A model generated the notes under the pieces. It had not been told where the DNA came from, did not search any database, and worked only from the letters and a program-made list of their open reading frames with translations. This document shows positions 1 to 8,482 of a stretch of DNA of 64,000 nt, piece after piece (the stretch's first letter is position 1; every line of letters begins with the position of its first letter). The position numbers and the translations under genes are program-made. This DNA comes from Veillonella seminalis (GTDB lineage: Bacteria > Bacillota > Negativicutes > Veillonellales > Veillonellaceae), in the NCBI RefSeq assembly GCF_003992065.1, contig NZ_RQUZ01000001.1, forward strand, positions 248,001-312,000, written 5' to 3'.

Positions 1-194
1 AATAAAAATAATACCCTTAATACTTTGATTATATCACGAATAAGAGGAGCTTTAAAGGGATAAAGAAGCGGTTTGAAGCGAACAACAGTTACTATTCAAA
101 TAATTACGTTCTCTGTACAAATATTTTGCTAAATCCTATTTCAAGCATTCTTAAAACGCATATGAGATAGGGCTTTTGCCAATATCGCAATTCT

Positions 195-224
195 TTGGAC
201 AAGGCATTTTTTATTCTATATAAT
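195..224 (+). promoter_or_regulatory. Predicted sigma-70 promoter for lutABC
   Basis: A TTGGAC -35-like box at 195-200 is followed after 18 bases by a perfect TATAAT at 219-224. It lies about 125 bases ahead of lutA and is the best promoter-like match in the otherwise empty first 349 bases. This is inference from consensus only; no operator was recognised. Confidence 0.5.
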
Positions 225-349
225 ATTAGTGATGATTTCCGTGCGATTATACAGTGTAGACCGTTTAATCTTGAAAAGAATGGGAAGTATGCGCAAGTGT
301 GGGTAATCAAGTAAGTGTAAGTACGTAGGAAAGTTGAGGATGTGAGGAA

Positions 350-1087
350 ATGAAAATTCATTTATTTTCACAATGTTTGATTGACATGTTTTATCCCCAC
401 GTGGGGATGGCCGGCGTACAGGTATTAGAACGATTAGGCTGCGATATTACCGTGCCTAAGAAACAGGTATGCTGCGGACAGATGTTTGCGAACTCCGGTT
501 ATAACGACGCGGCTAAAGGCGCAATCAAGAATACGATTGAAGTCTTTGAAAACGCTGAGTACATCGTGAGCATGTCCGGTTCTTGTGCCTTTGCCATTCG
601 TGACGAATATCGTCATATTTTGGCAGATGAGCCCGAATGGATGGCTCGTGCCGCCAAAGTCAGTGAACGCATCTATGAATTCACCGATTTTATCGTGAAT
701 GTATTGGGCGTAACTGATGTAGGAGCTACATTTAACGACAAAGTTACGTACCACAAATCTTGTCACGTAACGCGTTTAATGGGTATCAAAGAACCACCTA
801 TGAAATTATTGGAAAATGTTAAAGGTCTCGAATATTTACCAATGAATCGTGCGGAAGGTTGCTGTGGTTTCGGCGGTACGTTTACTGTTAAAATGCCTGA
901 AATCTCCGCTGTTATGACTCGCGAAAAAGCAATGAATATTTACAATTCCGGTGCTAATGTAGTAGCCGGCGGTGACCAAGCTTGTCTCATGAATATTGAA
1001 GGTATGCTTGATCGTCTTTATAAAGACGGCGAAATCGATCGTCGTATCAAGGTAATGCACATTGCGGAATTATTGAATTCACGCTAG
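350..1087 (+). CDS. lutA: Lactate utilization protein A (CCG-domain Fe-S oxidoreductase)
   Basis: Subunit of the LutABC L-lactate oxidation complex, which converts lactate to pyruvate in the cytoplasm. The 245-residue protein carries two CCG-type cysteine clusters: CCGQMF with HKSCH in the first half, and CCGFGG plus a late ACLMNI motif. This is the usual LutA/GlpC-C-terminal layout and normal family length. The ATG at 350 follows a GAGGA-type Shine-Dalgarno. It is first in a three-gene operon, with lutB 19 bases downstream. Lactate is the main carbon source of Veillonella-like organisms, which fits. The operon order A-B-C makes the assignment firm. Confidence 0.95.
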   Translation: MKIHLFSQCLIDMFYPHVGMAGVQVLERLGCDITVPKKQVCCGQMFANSGYNDAAKGAIKNTIEVFENAEYIVSMSGSCAFAIRDEYRHILADEPEWMARAAKVSERIYEFTDFIVNVLGVTDVGATFNDKVTYHKSCHVTRLMGIKEPPMKLLENVKGLEYLPMNRAEGCCGFGGTFTVKMPEISAVMTREKAMNIYNSGANVVAGGDQACLMNIEGMLDRLYKDGEIDRRIKVMHIAELLNSR

Positions 1088-1106
1088 TCGTTAGGAGGAA
1101 CTGAAC

Positions 1107-2546
1107 ATGGCTATTTTATACGATGAACGTCCGTTTAAAAAACGTGTTGAGGATGTTCTTGCCAATGACTTTAAGGTAAAGGCCATCCAAAAAGCGCAAG
1201 ATGTATTCTATGCAAAACGTAAAGCATTGGTTGATCAAGTGCCTGAATGGGAAGAATTCCGTGATGAAGCGGCTGAACTTCGCGATCATGTATTGAGCAA
1301 CTTGGATTATTATTTGAATCAATTTGCTGAAAACGCCGAAAAAGCCGGTGCTAAAGTGCACTTTGCCCGTGACGCTAAAGAAGCAAATGAATATGTAATG
1401 GAAGTAGTTCGTGCCAAAAACGCCAAAATGGTCGTAAAAGGCAAAACTATGGTGTCCGAAGAAATCAGCCTTAACGAAGTATTGATGAATAACGGCGTAG
1501 AAGTTAACGAAACTGACTTGGCCGAATTCATTTTGCAGACAGCTGACTGGAACCCGCCATCTCATATCGTAGTACCTGCCTTGCACTTTGCTCGTGAACG
1601 TATTCGTGACACGTTCCACGAAAAACTCGGTTATGAAGGTACGGAAGATCCGGAAGAAATGACTCGTTTCGTACGTAAACGTATTCGTGATCGTTTCTTG
1701 CGCGCCGATATCGGTTTTACCGGTTGTAACTTCGGTGTAGCCGAAACCGGTACTATTACTATCGTATCCAATGAAGGTAACGGTCGTATGAGTAGCTCCA
1801 TGCCTAAGACTATGATTTGTCTCATGGGTATGGAACGTCTTGTACCTGACTTTGCCGGTCTTGATATTATGATGGAACTCTTGATTCGCTCCTCCGTAGG
1901 TGCCAAGATTTCCAACTACTACTCCATGATTACAGGTCCTGCTAAACCTGGTGAAGCAGACGGTCCTGAAGAACTTCATATCGTTATTATCGACAATGGT
2001 CGTTCCAATATTTTAGGCGGCGAATTCAACTCCATGCTTCGTTGTATCCGTTGCGGTGCTTGTATGAATATCTGTCCGGTATATCGTCAGATCACCGGCC
2101 ATGCATACGGCTCCATCTATCCGGGTCCAATGGGTGCGGTATTGACTCCATTGTTGGTTGGTTATGAAAAAGCGGGCGACTTACCTTACGCATCCACATT
2201 ATGCGGTGAATGTTGGGAACATTGTCCGGTTAAGATTCCACTCCACGAATTACTTTTGAAACATCGCGTTAACATTGCCGACAAAGCTCATCTTCGTCCG
2301 GCAGCTGAAGAAGCTATTTTCAAAACCGTGGCTACTGTATTCAGTAATTCCTTCCTCTTTGACTATGGTACTAAGTTAGGTGCCATCGGCATGAAACTTA
2401 TGAGTAAGAACGGTAACTTAGCCGATTGGACTAAATTATTGCCGGTAGTTGGCGGCTGGATGAAAGCGAAAGACATGGGTACGATGAAACTCAAGAAATT
2501 CCGCGATGTATATGCTGAATATGAAGCTACTAAAAAACGTAAGTAA
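1107..2546 (+). CDS. lutB: Lactate utilization protein B (ferredoxin-type iron-sulfur subunit)
   Basis: Central subunit of the LutABC lactate dehydrogenase complex, 479 residues, typical for the family. The first about 290 residues form the LUD domain. This is followed by two four-cysteine [4Fe-4S] motifs, CIRCGACMNICP around residue 313 and CGECWEHCP around residue 370, and then a C-terminal tail ending in a lysine/arginine-rich stretch. A strong TTAGGAGG site (1091-1098) precedes the ATG. It lies 19 bases after lutA and 12 bases before lutC, so the three are cotranscribed. LutB passes electrons from lactate toward the quinone or flavin pool; the acceptor here is not visible. Confidence 0.96.
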   Translation: MAILYDERPFKKRVEDVLANDFKVKAIQKAQDVFYAKRKALVDQVPEWEEFRDEAAELRDHVLSNLDYYLNQFAENAEKAGAKVHFARDAKEANEYVMEVVRAKNAKMVVKGKTMVSEEISLNEVLMNNGVEVNETDLAEFILQTADWNPPSHIVVPALHFARERIRDTFHEKLGYEGTEDPEEMTRFVRKRIRDRFLRADIGFTGCNFGVAETGTITIVSNEGNGRMSSSMPKTMICLMGMERLVPDFAGLDIMMELLIRSSVGAKISNYYSMITGPAKPGEADGPEELHIVIIDNGRSNILGGEFNSMLRCIRCGACMNICPVYRQITGHAYGSIYPGPMGAVLTPLLVGYEKAGDLPYASTLCGECWEHCPVKIPLHELLLKHRVNIADKAHLRPAAEEAIFKTVATVFSNSFLFDYGTKLGAIGMKLMSKNGNLADWTKLLPVVGGWMKAKDMGTMKLKKFRDVYAEYEATKKRK

Positions 2547-2558
2547 GGAGACAAGACA

Positions 2559-3269
2559 ATGGATGAAGTAAAACGTAAAGCATTTTTTAGCCGTGTTTCT
2601 CATGCGTTGGGGCGTAAAGAGATTCCTACTTTCGTAGCACCATATCCTTATGAAAAAGGACCTCAAGAGAATATGTACTCCGACCTTTCCCATGAACAAG
2701 TTGTAGAAATGTTCAAAGTGGAATGTGAAAAAGTAGGTACTAAATTTGTAACTACTGATGAAGCGCATGTAGTCGAAACAATCATTAATGAAATTGAATC
2801 TCGTGGCGGCGGTAAAGTAATTTATCCGTGCTGTGAAGAAGCTCAGAAATTCCAGTTGAGAGAAGAATTTGCTAAGGTTGATAAACCGGATATTACATTC
2901 TATCAATGGAATCCGTCAGCCGGTCGTGAAGCCAATATCGATCAGGCTAAAGTAGCTGAAATCGGTATTACCTTCCCAATCATGGGGATTGCCGAAACAG
3001 CAACTGTTATCCAATCTAGCTTTGAAGCCAGCGGCCGTTCTATCGGTTTGTTGCCACTTTGTCACATTGCGGTTATCCGCACAGCTGACATTGTGCCTCG
3101 TATGACACAGTCCATGCGAGCTCTCACTAAAGTGTATAAAGAAAATCCTGCAGGATTCCCATCTAATGTGGTTCATATTTCTGGTCCTTCCAACACAGCC
3201 GATATCGAATTGGTTCGTGTAGTAGGGGTTCATGGTCCTATCAATGTAACGTTTATTCTCGTTGACTAG
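2559..3269 (+). CDS. lutC: Lactate utilization protein C (LUD domain)
   Basis: Third subunit of LutABC, 236 residues, with a LUD (YkgG-type) domain. The conserved glycine-rich segment with GIAETATVI near residue 143 and the GPSNTADIE motif near the C-terminus are family hallmarks. It begins 12 bases after lutB with an AAGGAG site. A strong terminator lies just downstream, so the operon ends here. The family is well established in Bacillus as needed with LutA and LutB for growth on L-lactate. No LutR/GntR regulator or lactate permease of the LctP type sits alongside in this window. Confidence 0.94.
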   Translation: MDEVKRKAFFSRVSHALGRKEIPTFVAPYPYEKGPQENMYSDLSHEQVVEMFKVECEKVGTKFVTTDEAHVVETIINEIESRGGGKVIYPCCEEAQKFQLREEFAKVDKPDITFYQWNPSAGREANIDQAKVAEIGITFPIMGIAETATVIQSSFEASGRSIGLLPLCHIAVIRTADIVPRMTQSMRALTKVYKENPAGFPSNVVHISGPSNTADIELVRVVGVHGPINVTFILVD

Positions 3270-3279
3270 GTAAGGAAAT

Positions 3280-3327
3280 GTCCGACGCCGTAAGCACAAC
3301 TTGTGCACTATGTCGTCGGACTTTTTT
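3280..3327 (+). terminator. Rho-independent terminator after lutC
   Basis: GTCCGAC (3280-3286) pairs with GTCGGAC (3315-3321). Inner pairing is GCACAA/TTGTGC, and a T-run follows at 3322-3327. It ends the lutABC operon. Confidence 0.9.
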
Positions 3328-3570
3328 ATAAGGGCATATTCGTCAAAATCTTTTACAAAATAGGGAGTTCAGTGAATATGCTGATAAGGGAATATGGGTG
3401 AATGAGCTTTGGCCCTTTTATAGTGCGAAAGTCAATCACCTGTAACCCTACAAATTCAGATATCGAAATATTTTTAAAAAATAATTATATTAAAACAGTA
3501 GGAATTTAAAAAATGTTGTGATATAATACCAACGTCACATTCACAATTGAATAAGTAAGGAGGGAAAAAA

Positions 3571-4992
3571 GTGGATATTCCATTTTTCCAAGAGTTTTTA
3601 ATGGTTAGCAATCCGATTACTATCGGTATTCTAATCTTGTTTGTAGCGATGCTTGCGTTCGTTTACTACTTGCAACGCCGTCAAACAGCCTTTGGTAACC
3701 TTGTTATCATCGGTACCTTATTGGGTGCTGTTTTAGGCTTCGTAGTGCAGTTTATTGCACAGTTCCCGGACGACCCTATGAAAGTTGTGTACATTAAGGA
3801 AAGTACTAAATGGTTCTCCTTGATCGGTGGCGGGTTTATCGATTTAATCCGTATGCTCGTTATTCCATTGGTATTTATTTCCATTATTCATGTTATTTTG
3901 CACATGGAACGCGGTGCTGATTTGAAAAAATTAGTCAGCTCTACTGCTTTCGTAGCCTTGGTAATGGTAGCAATTGCTGCTGTGGTAGGCCTTGTGCTTG
4001 GTTCCGTAACTCACTTGGGTGAAGGTATTGCCGCCGGCGGTGCCCCTGCCAAGATGCGTGAAGTAAAACCTGTGGTTGATACCTTGCGTGCCTTGATTCC
4101 GAATAACCCGATTAGCGCTATGGCGGAAACTAACGTTATCGCCGTTGTAGTATTCGGTGTTATCTTGGGTGGTATTGCCCGTTTGATTAAACAAACCGGT
4201 ACCGACAACCTTGAATTGGTTACTAAATTGTTTGATGAACTTCACCTCATTATTTCTTGGGTGGCAGATTTCATCATCGGCCTTATGCCTTACGGCGTAT
4301 TGGGCTTGTTGGCAACAACGTTGGCTCAAAAAGGCTTCCAGGCTATTGCCGACATGGGTCTTTTCATCGTATTGATCTACGTAGGCGTAGTGATTATGTT
4401 AATTGTACAGGCTGTACTTTTAACAATCTTCGGCGTAAGCCCAATCATGTATTTCCGTAAAGCAAGAGCTCCGTTGTTCTTGGCTTTCACATCCCGCTCC
4501 AGTATGGGCGTGTTACCGTTAACGGTAGATACCTTGACTAAACGTTTAGGTGTTAACGCAGCGACTGCCAACACTGTAGGTAGCTTCGGTACTACCGCCG
4601 GTATGCAGGGTTGTGCGGGTGTATTCCCGGCTTTATGTATCGTATACATTGCGAATGTTGCCGGTGTACCACTTGATATGACTATGTACATCATGAGTGT
4701 TATCGTAATTGCCTTGGGTTCCATCGGTATTGCCGGTGTGCCGGGTACAGCTACTATGGCTGCTTCCGTATCCTTGTCAGGTACCGGTCTTGGTGCGTTC
4801 TTCAGCTCCATTTCCCCTGTATTGGCAATCGACCCAATTATCGATATGGGTCGTACGATGCTTAACGTAAGCGGTTCTATGACAAATGCGATTGTGGTAG
4901 ATAAACTTATGGGCACCTTCGATCAGGAAGCATTTAACGATACTTCCACTATTGATCGTCCGGTAAGCAATAAAACGGAAACTGTTCAGTAA
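3571..4992 (+). CDS. DAACS-family symporter (cystine/dicarboxylate type)
   Basis: A 473-residue integral membrane protein of the dicarboxylate/amino acid:cation symporter family (SDF, PF00375), with eight or more hydrophobic segments. The serine-rich hairpin reads TSRSSMGVLPLTV (about residue 308), followed by a GCAGVFPAL loop and the PGTATMAASV region. The GCAG loop and SRSS hairpin resemble the L-cystine branch (TcyP/YdjN) more than classical GltP or DctA, but this is judgement by eye. The start is GTG at 3571 behind AAGGAGGG (3556-). A TATAAT at 3522-3527 marks a likely promoter. It stands alone and closes with its own terminator. Confidence 0.85.
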   Translation: MDIPFFQEFLMVSNPITIGILILFVAMLAFVYYLQRRQTAFGNLVIIGTLLGAVLGFVVQFIAQFPDDPMKVVYIKESTKWFSLIGGGFIDLIRMLVIPLVFISIIHVILHMERGADLKKLVSSTAFVALVMVAIAAVVGLVLGSVTHLGEGIAAGGAPAKMREVKPVVDTLRALIPNNPISAMAETNVIAVVVFGVILGGIARLIKQTGTDNLELVTKLFDELHLIISWVADFIIGLMPYGVLGLLATTLAQKGFQAIADMGLFIVLIYVGVVIMLIVQAVLLTIFGVSPIMYFRKARAPLFLAFTSRSSMGVLPLTVDTLTKRLGVNAATANTVGSFGTTAGMQGCAGVFPALCIVYIANVAGVPLDMTMYIMSVIVIALGSIGIAGVPGTATMAASVSLSGTGLGAFFSSISPVLAIDPIIDMGRTMLNVSGSMTNAIVVDKLMGTFDQEAFNDTSTIDRPVSNKTETVQ

Positions 4993-5042
4993 TTGTAACT
5001 TCAGTTTATAAAACAAAAAGCTATAAGATACTAAAATAAAAA

Positions 5043-5072
5043 CCTCGGCAGAGAAATCTGTCGAGGTTTTTT
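5043..5072. terminator. Bidirectional terminator between symporter and ureohydrolase
   Basis: CCTCGGCAG pairs with CTGTCGAGG over 5043-5066 with one mismatch. T-runs follow on the plus strand (5067-5072) and A-runs precede the stem, giving T's on the minus strand. It can serve both converging genes. Confidence 0.85.
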
Positions 5073-5136
5073 ATGTAAATCAGAGGCTTAAGTTGTTTGG
5101 CAAAATATTGACGCTTTGGTTGCAAGACTCATAATT

Positions 5137-6042
5137 TTATTTAAAAATGTCCAGTTTACTTAATCCGTTGCGGAGATTAATAATATCCCACGGCAGGTAC
5201 TCGGCAATAGATAGGCCTACGATTTCAGCCATGTCGTCGACTGCTTGAAGAATTTGAACTATGTTTGCCAAGTTCATTTCACCAACAGCGTATTCTACCG
5301 GGCCTTGATGTGGCTTATTGCAGAGAAGGCTCCGGAAATCAGCCGAACTGAGAACATCTAAATCCAAATGTACCATTACATGCTCAATGTTGTTATCTTT
5401 GAGCCATTGAGTAACAGGCTGAGCGGATGTTAAATCCTGTGGTGTTAAATACGAAAGCGAATGCTCAGTAATGAAACTTTTTTCATGTGGTAAAAGGCCG
5501 GATTCAATCAAACCTACATAAAGAACTTGGTTTGGTTTAAATGGCGCTTTCACGGTTTTGGCAAAGCTAGGGGCACCGTGACCCAATAAATTACCTAACA
5601 CCATGGCATGTTCGTGGTCAAAGTCCTTTGGGGTCATGATGTCGGGATGAGCATCAATCCAAAGGATGGCCGCATTGTCCGGATACTGCTCATGTAAATA
5701 ATCAAAAGGAACCTGTGAAATGGAGCAATCCCCACCGATAGTAATGATTCTGCGAGGTTGCTTGGTTTTTAAAATTTCACGAGCGGCCGCTTGCTGAGTT
5801 AAAAGGATATCTTCAGCGAAAATTGCTTTATTTGTTTGTGCTTCATAAGCTTTGGCCGTGGTTAATTCATCAGCCATCGGCACATGGACTTTCTCCATCG
5901 ATGGAGACGTAGGGAGCAGTGCATCCAGTACGCGAGCTCCAATTTGATAGTCCGGATTGGCTCCGCCCTGCCATTGCGGATACACGAGTTGCAGCGTTTT
6001 GCCGGGAGTTGTAGTTTTAGTTGGATTAGTTTGTGCGTTCAT
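5137..6042 (-). CDS. Ureohydrolase (arginase/agmatinase family protein)
   Basis: A 301-residue cytosolic member of the arginase/agmatinase/formiminoglutamase family (PF00491). Metal-site motifs seen in order are GGDCSIS, DAHPDIM and HLDLDVLS, supplying the aspartates and His of the binuclear manganese centre. The first motif is usually GGDHS, so a cysteine replaces a conserved metal-ligand histidine. This is odd and may change metal use or substrate. The first 15 residues are Thr/Pro/Lys-rich and look like an extension. AAGGAGG precedes the ATG at 6042. It diverges from a Crp/Fnr regulator, which may control it. Arginase, agmatinase or formimidoylglutamase activity cannot be told apart by eye. 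Confidence 0.8.
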   Translation of the reverse strand: MNAQTNPTKTTTPGKTLQLVYPQWQGGANPDYQIGARVLDALLPTSPSMEKVHVPMADELTTAKAYEAQTNKAIFAEDILLTQQAAAREILKTKQPRRIITIGGDCSISQVPFDYLHEQYPDNAAILWIDAHPDIMTPKDFDHEHAMVLGNLLGHGAPSFAKTVKAPFKPNQVLYVGLIESGLLPHEKSFITEHSLSYLTPQDLTSAQPVTQWLKDNNIEHVMVHLDLDVLSSADFRSLLCNKPHQGPVEYAVGEMNLANIVQILQAVDDMAEIVGLSIAEYLPWDIINLRNGLSKLDIFK

Positions 6043-6130
6043 GGTGTGAAAGACCTCCTTGAAAAATGCTATAATAACAGTAATAGTAGCTGTCGTGATG
6101 TTTGGTTTTGCGTCTCTTTGAGGTAAGAAT

Positions 6131-6808
6131 ATGTTAATACCACGTTATATTTTTACGAATGACTTTGTCGACTTGAGGACCTTATTTGAGGCTCAGTCGC
6201 ATAAAGAAATAAAATTGAAGCCCGGTGAATACTTATGGCAACCGGACGAATTTGTTCAGTCTATTAACTATATAGATGGGGGCTTGGCCAAAACCTATTT
6301 GGTCCATGAAACGGGGCGCCGTAAGATTATTTCCTATCATGGCATGGGCACAATTTTCCCCGGTTTTCACGAGCTGGACTTTAAAATTGAACAAACACTG
6401 GTGACCGAGGCTATTACCCCTATGAAGGTGTGGCGGTTTTCACGGGAGGAATTTGGCCGATTGCTCGAAGAATACCCGAAGCTTAATCGGTATCTGTTAA
6501 ATTCGTATGCCCGCTATATTAATTTGCTTCTTTTTGAAACAGCCCATCAGGAATATAATTCGGGATTTGTTAAGGTATGTAATGCCATCCTGTTGATTCA
6601 TAACGCGCAGACCGAAGTTGGTGAAAATGCACTCTTTTTGTCACAGGAAGAATTGTCCGAGTTAGTGGGCATGAGTCGTGTCAATTTGACGCGCCATATC
6701 GGTCGCTTGAGAGAAGAAGGTGTTATCGATACAGCTCGGAAACAAATAAGAATTCGTAAGCTCGATACCTTGATGCGGTACTGTTCCGGTGAAACAATGC
6801 CAATGTGA
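6131..6808 (+). CDS. Crp/Fnr-family transcriptional regulator
   Basis: A 225-residue regulator with an N-terminal cyclic-nucleotide-binding-type beta-roll (residues about 20-115), a dimer helix, and a C-terminal winged helix. The winged-helix segment LSQEELSELVGMSRVNLTRH (about residues 170-189) is a clear Crp-type recognition unit. There is no cysteine cluster, so it is not an oxygen-sensing FNR. It is transcribed away from the ureohydrolase gene with only 88 bases between, so the two probably share a control region. The TATAAT at 6070-6075 fits its own promoter. The effector is unknown. Confidence 0.85.
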   Translation: MLIPRYIFTNDFVDLRTLFEAQSHKEIKLKPGEYLWQPDEFVQSINYIDGGLAKTYLVHETGRRKIISYHGMGTIFPGFHELDFKIEQTLVTEAITPMKVWRFSREEFGRLLEEYPKLNRYLLNSYARYINLLLFETAHQEYNSGFVKVCNAILLIHNAQTEVGENALFLSQEELSELVGMSRVNLTRHIGRLREEGVIDTARKQIRIRKLDTLMRYCSGETMPM

Positions 6809-6887
6809 ATGAAAACCGCCTATATCCAAATATATTATATGAAAAACACAAATGGGAATTCTGCTACAAAGGATACAGAATAACTGA

Positions 6888-6930
6888 TATAATGAGAGTA
6901 AGTTTTATAAATGCACAATTGTGCATTTAT
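6888..6930 (+). promoter_or_regulatory. Promoter with downstream 24-bp perfect palindrome
   Basis: TATAAT lies at 6888-6893. From 6907 to 6930 the sequence is a perfect palindrome with half-site ATAAATGCACAA. It would start about seven bases after the expected transcription start of the lipoprotein gene at 6973. It could be a repressor operator or an RNA hairpin in the leader; there is no T-run after it, so it is not a classical terminator. Confidence 0.55.
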
Positions 6931-6972
6931 GGGAAATAAATTTTATCTATTAATCAGTAAGGAGTGGAGCGT

Positions 6973-7623
6973 ATGAAGCGGTTAGTGTTTTTATGTTTTG
7001 CCCTGCTCATGCTCGTGTTGGCAGGCTGTGCACAGGTAACTTCGGAGATTGAGGTGAAATCGGATTTCAGTGGGGAATGGAAGGCAACGATTCAATTACC
7101 GGTACCTATCAGTAAAGGAGATTTGCTAAGTGCAGTCACAAAGAACTCGAACGGGCAGATGCCTATCGACATAAACAAAGTGGAGCTTGAACCTATAGGT
7201 CCTGATGGTAAAGAGTTAAAAGGCGATAGTGCGACTATACAGGCTCAGACTTGGAAATTAGAAGCTAAATTTGCCAATAAAGACGAATTGGCCCGGATGA
7301 GCGCGGCAGTATTCGGACGCACTTCTGATGCCAAAATAAACGTTATTTATCCGTACGGTGACGATCCTGATGTGTATACTTTTAATTTAGGCAAAGCATC
7401 CGGAGCTACTACGATTGAAGTAGATGGCAAAATCATCAAGGAAAGTATCGGTAAGGGTATATTGAAAGATGATGATACGGTTATTTACGCGGCCGGGGAT
7501 CCGATTTACTTCCAATTTAAGAAGGGTGGCAATATGGGCCTCTTTATTGGTGGCGCACTTGTTCTTGTTATTTTGGCAGGGGTTGGTTATGTGTTCTATC
7601 GTCGCCGTCAAACCACGGTATAG
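6973..7623 (+). CDS. Membrane-anchored lipoprotein (DUF3153/LppM-like)
   Basis: Exported lipoprotein of 216 residues. It has a type II signal peptide with lipobox LAGC (about residues 15-18), a beta-rich middle, and a C-terminal transmembrane helix (about residues 184-207) ending in RRRQ. It is therefore anchored at both ends. The layout resembles the DUF3153/LppM group, but that is a tentative match. An in-frame GTG at 6964 is possible, yet the ATG at 6973 has an AAGGAG site at correct spacing and gives a normal signal peptide. It forms a pair with the lipoprotein gene 12 bases downstream. The function is unknown. Confidence 0.75.
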   Translation: MKRLVFLCFALLMLVLAGCAQVTSEIEVKSDFSGEWKATIQLPVPISKGDLLSAVTKNSNGQMPIDINKVELEPIGPDGKELKGDSATIQAQTWKLEAKFANKDELARMSAAVFGRTSDAKINVIYPYGDDPDVYTFNLGKASGATTIEVDGKIIKESIGKGILKDDDTVIYAAGDPIYFQFKKGGNMGLFIGGALVLVILAGVGYVFYRRRQTTV

Positions 7624-7635
7624 GGAGGTCTTGCT

Positions 7636-8292
7636 ATGAAAACGAAACGATTGGTAACCTATATGCTGATGGCGTTAGCGGTAGCTCTTATGTTTGTGCT
7701 CACCGGTTGTGGCGGTTTGGGTAGTTCACAAGACTTCTCGGGCACCTGGGGCTATTTGCAAACACCACAAGGGGATAAGGTAAACTATGAGTATAACAGT
7801 GATACGATTTATGTAGTCACCATTGAGAAAAAGACGGAACATACATATACAATAGACAGTAAAGATTATCAGTATAAGCATGAAAAGGGCGAATTCTTAA
7901 ATCAAGCCAGTTATGTACCACGAAATCCGTATTGGAGTTTCTATCTCTCAGGTTATCCTACAGGCCCTGATATTAATGGAGTATTACCTAATATCGTAAT
8001 TACATTTAAATTAACTGATGTGACACCTAAAACTGAAGCCTTATCTATGACGGAACGTGATGACGTATTATACGTAGATAAAAATGGTCTTGAATATACC
8101 TATGATAGTAAAAATGATACACTAGTAAGTGGAAATATTGTGTTACATCGTGTAAAAGATGGTGATATTTCCTCGTTAAAAGAAGAAGCACAAAAACATA
8201 TAAAAGATTTCTATCAAAAAGAATATGTCGAGACAAATAAGTGGAACATTACACAATATAATTTTAGAGATGATGCTCTAACGGCAAAATAA
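7636..8292 (+). CDS. Putative lipoprotein, unknown function
   Basis: A 218-residue exported protein with a signal peptide and lipobox LTGC followed by GGLG (cysteine about residue 25). The mature part is rich in Tyr, Asp and Lys and looks beta-rich, with a charged alpha-helical stretch near residues 175-195. No family is recognised. It sits 12 bases behind another lipoprotein gene and shares GGGAGG as ribosome site, so both are likely cotranscribed and act at the cell envelope. Codon use becomes AT-richer toward the 3' end. Confidence 0.7.
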   Translation: MKTKRLVTYMLMALAVALMFVLTGCGGLGSSQDFSGTWGYLQTPQGDKVNYEYNSDTIYVVTIEKKTEHTYTIDSKDYQYKHEKGEFLNQASYVPRNPYWSFYLSGYPTGPDINGVLPNIVITFKLTDVTPKTEALSMTERDDVLYVDKNGLEYTYDSKNDTLVSGNIVLHRVKDGDISSLKEEAQKHIKDFYQKEYVETNKWNITQYNFRDDALTAK

Positions 8293-8457
8293 GAAGTATT
8301 GCTCGTATGCACTCAGAGTTCGGCGCATTCCCCCAGCAACTCAGCCATGACTAATGTACTGAGGGAACGGCGTAACGCAAAAAAAGAAGAAGGGTATTGC
8401 TCGTAGACGACTTTGTTCGTAAGAACCCGGAGTCCGAGAGCAATACCCTCTTTTTTT
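8293..8457. terminator. Structured region ending in a strong bidirectional terminator
   Basis: GGGTATTGCTC (8392-8402) pairs with GAGCAATACCC (8438-8448), flanked by A-runs and T-runs, so it can stop transcription on both strands (lipoproteins from the left, fetB from the right). A second copy of the 5' arm, GTATTGCTCGTA, lies at 8296-8307 and could compete for pairing. In between is another GC-rich imperfect hairpin (about 8320-8375). Confidence 0.8.
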
Positions 8458-8482
8458 ACTTATGATATCCCGAAGTATTTAG

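Noticed and set aside
104-361. 85-codon minus-strand frame upstream of lutA
   Set aside because: Composition is that of an AT-rich leader, there is no ribosome site, and the predicted lutA promoter lies within it.
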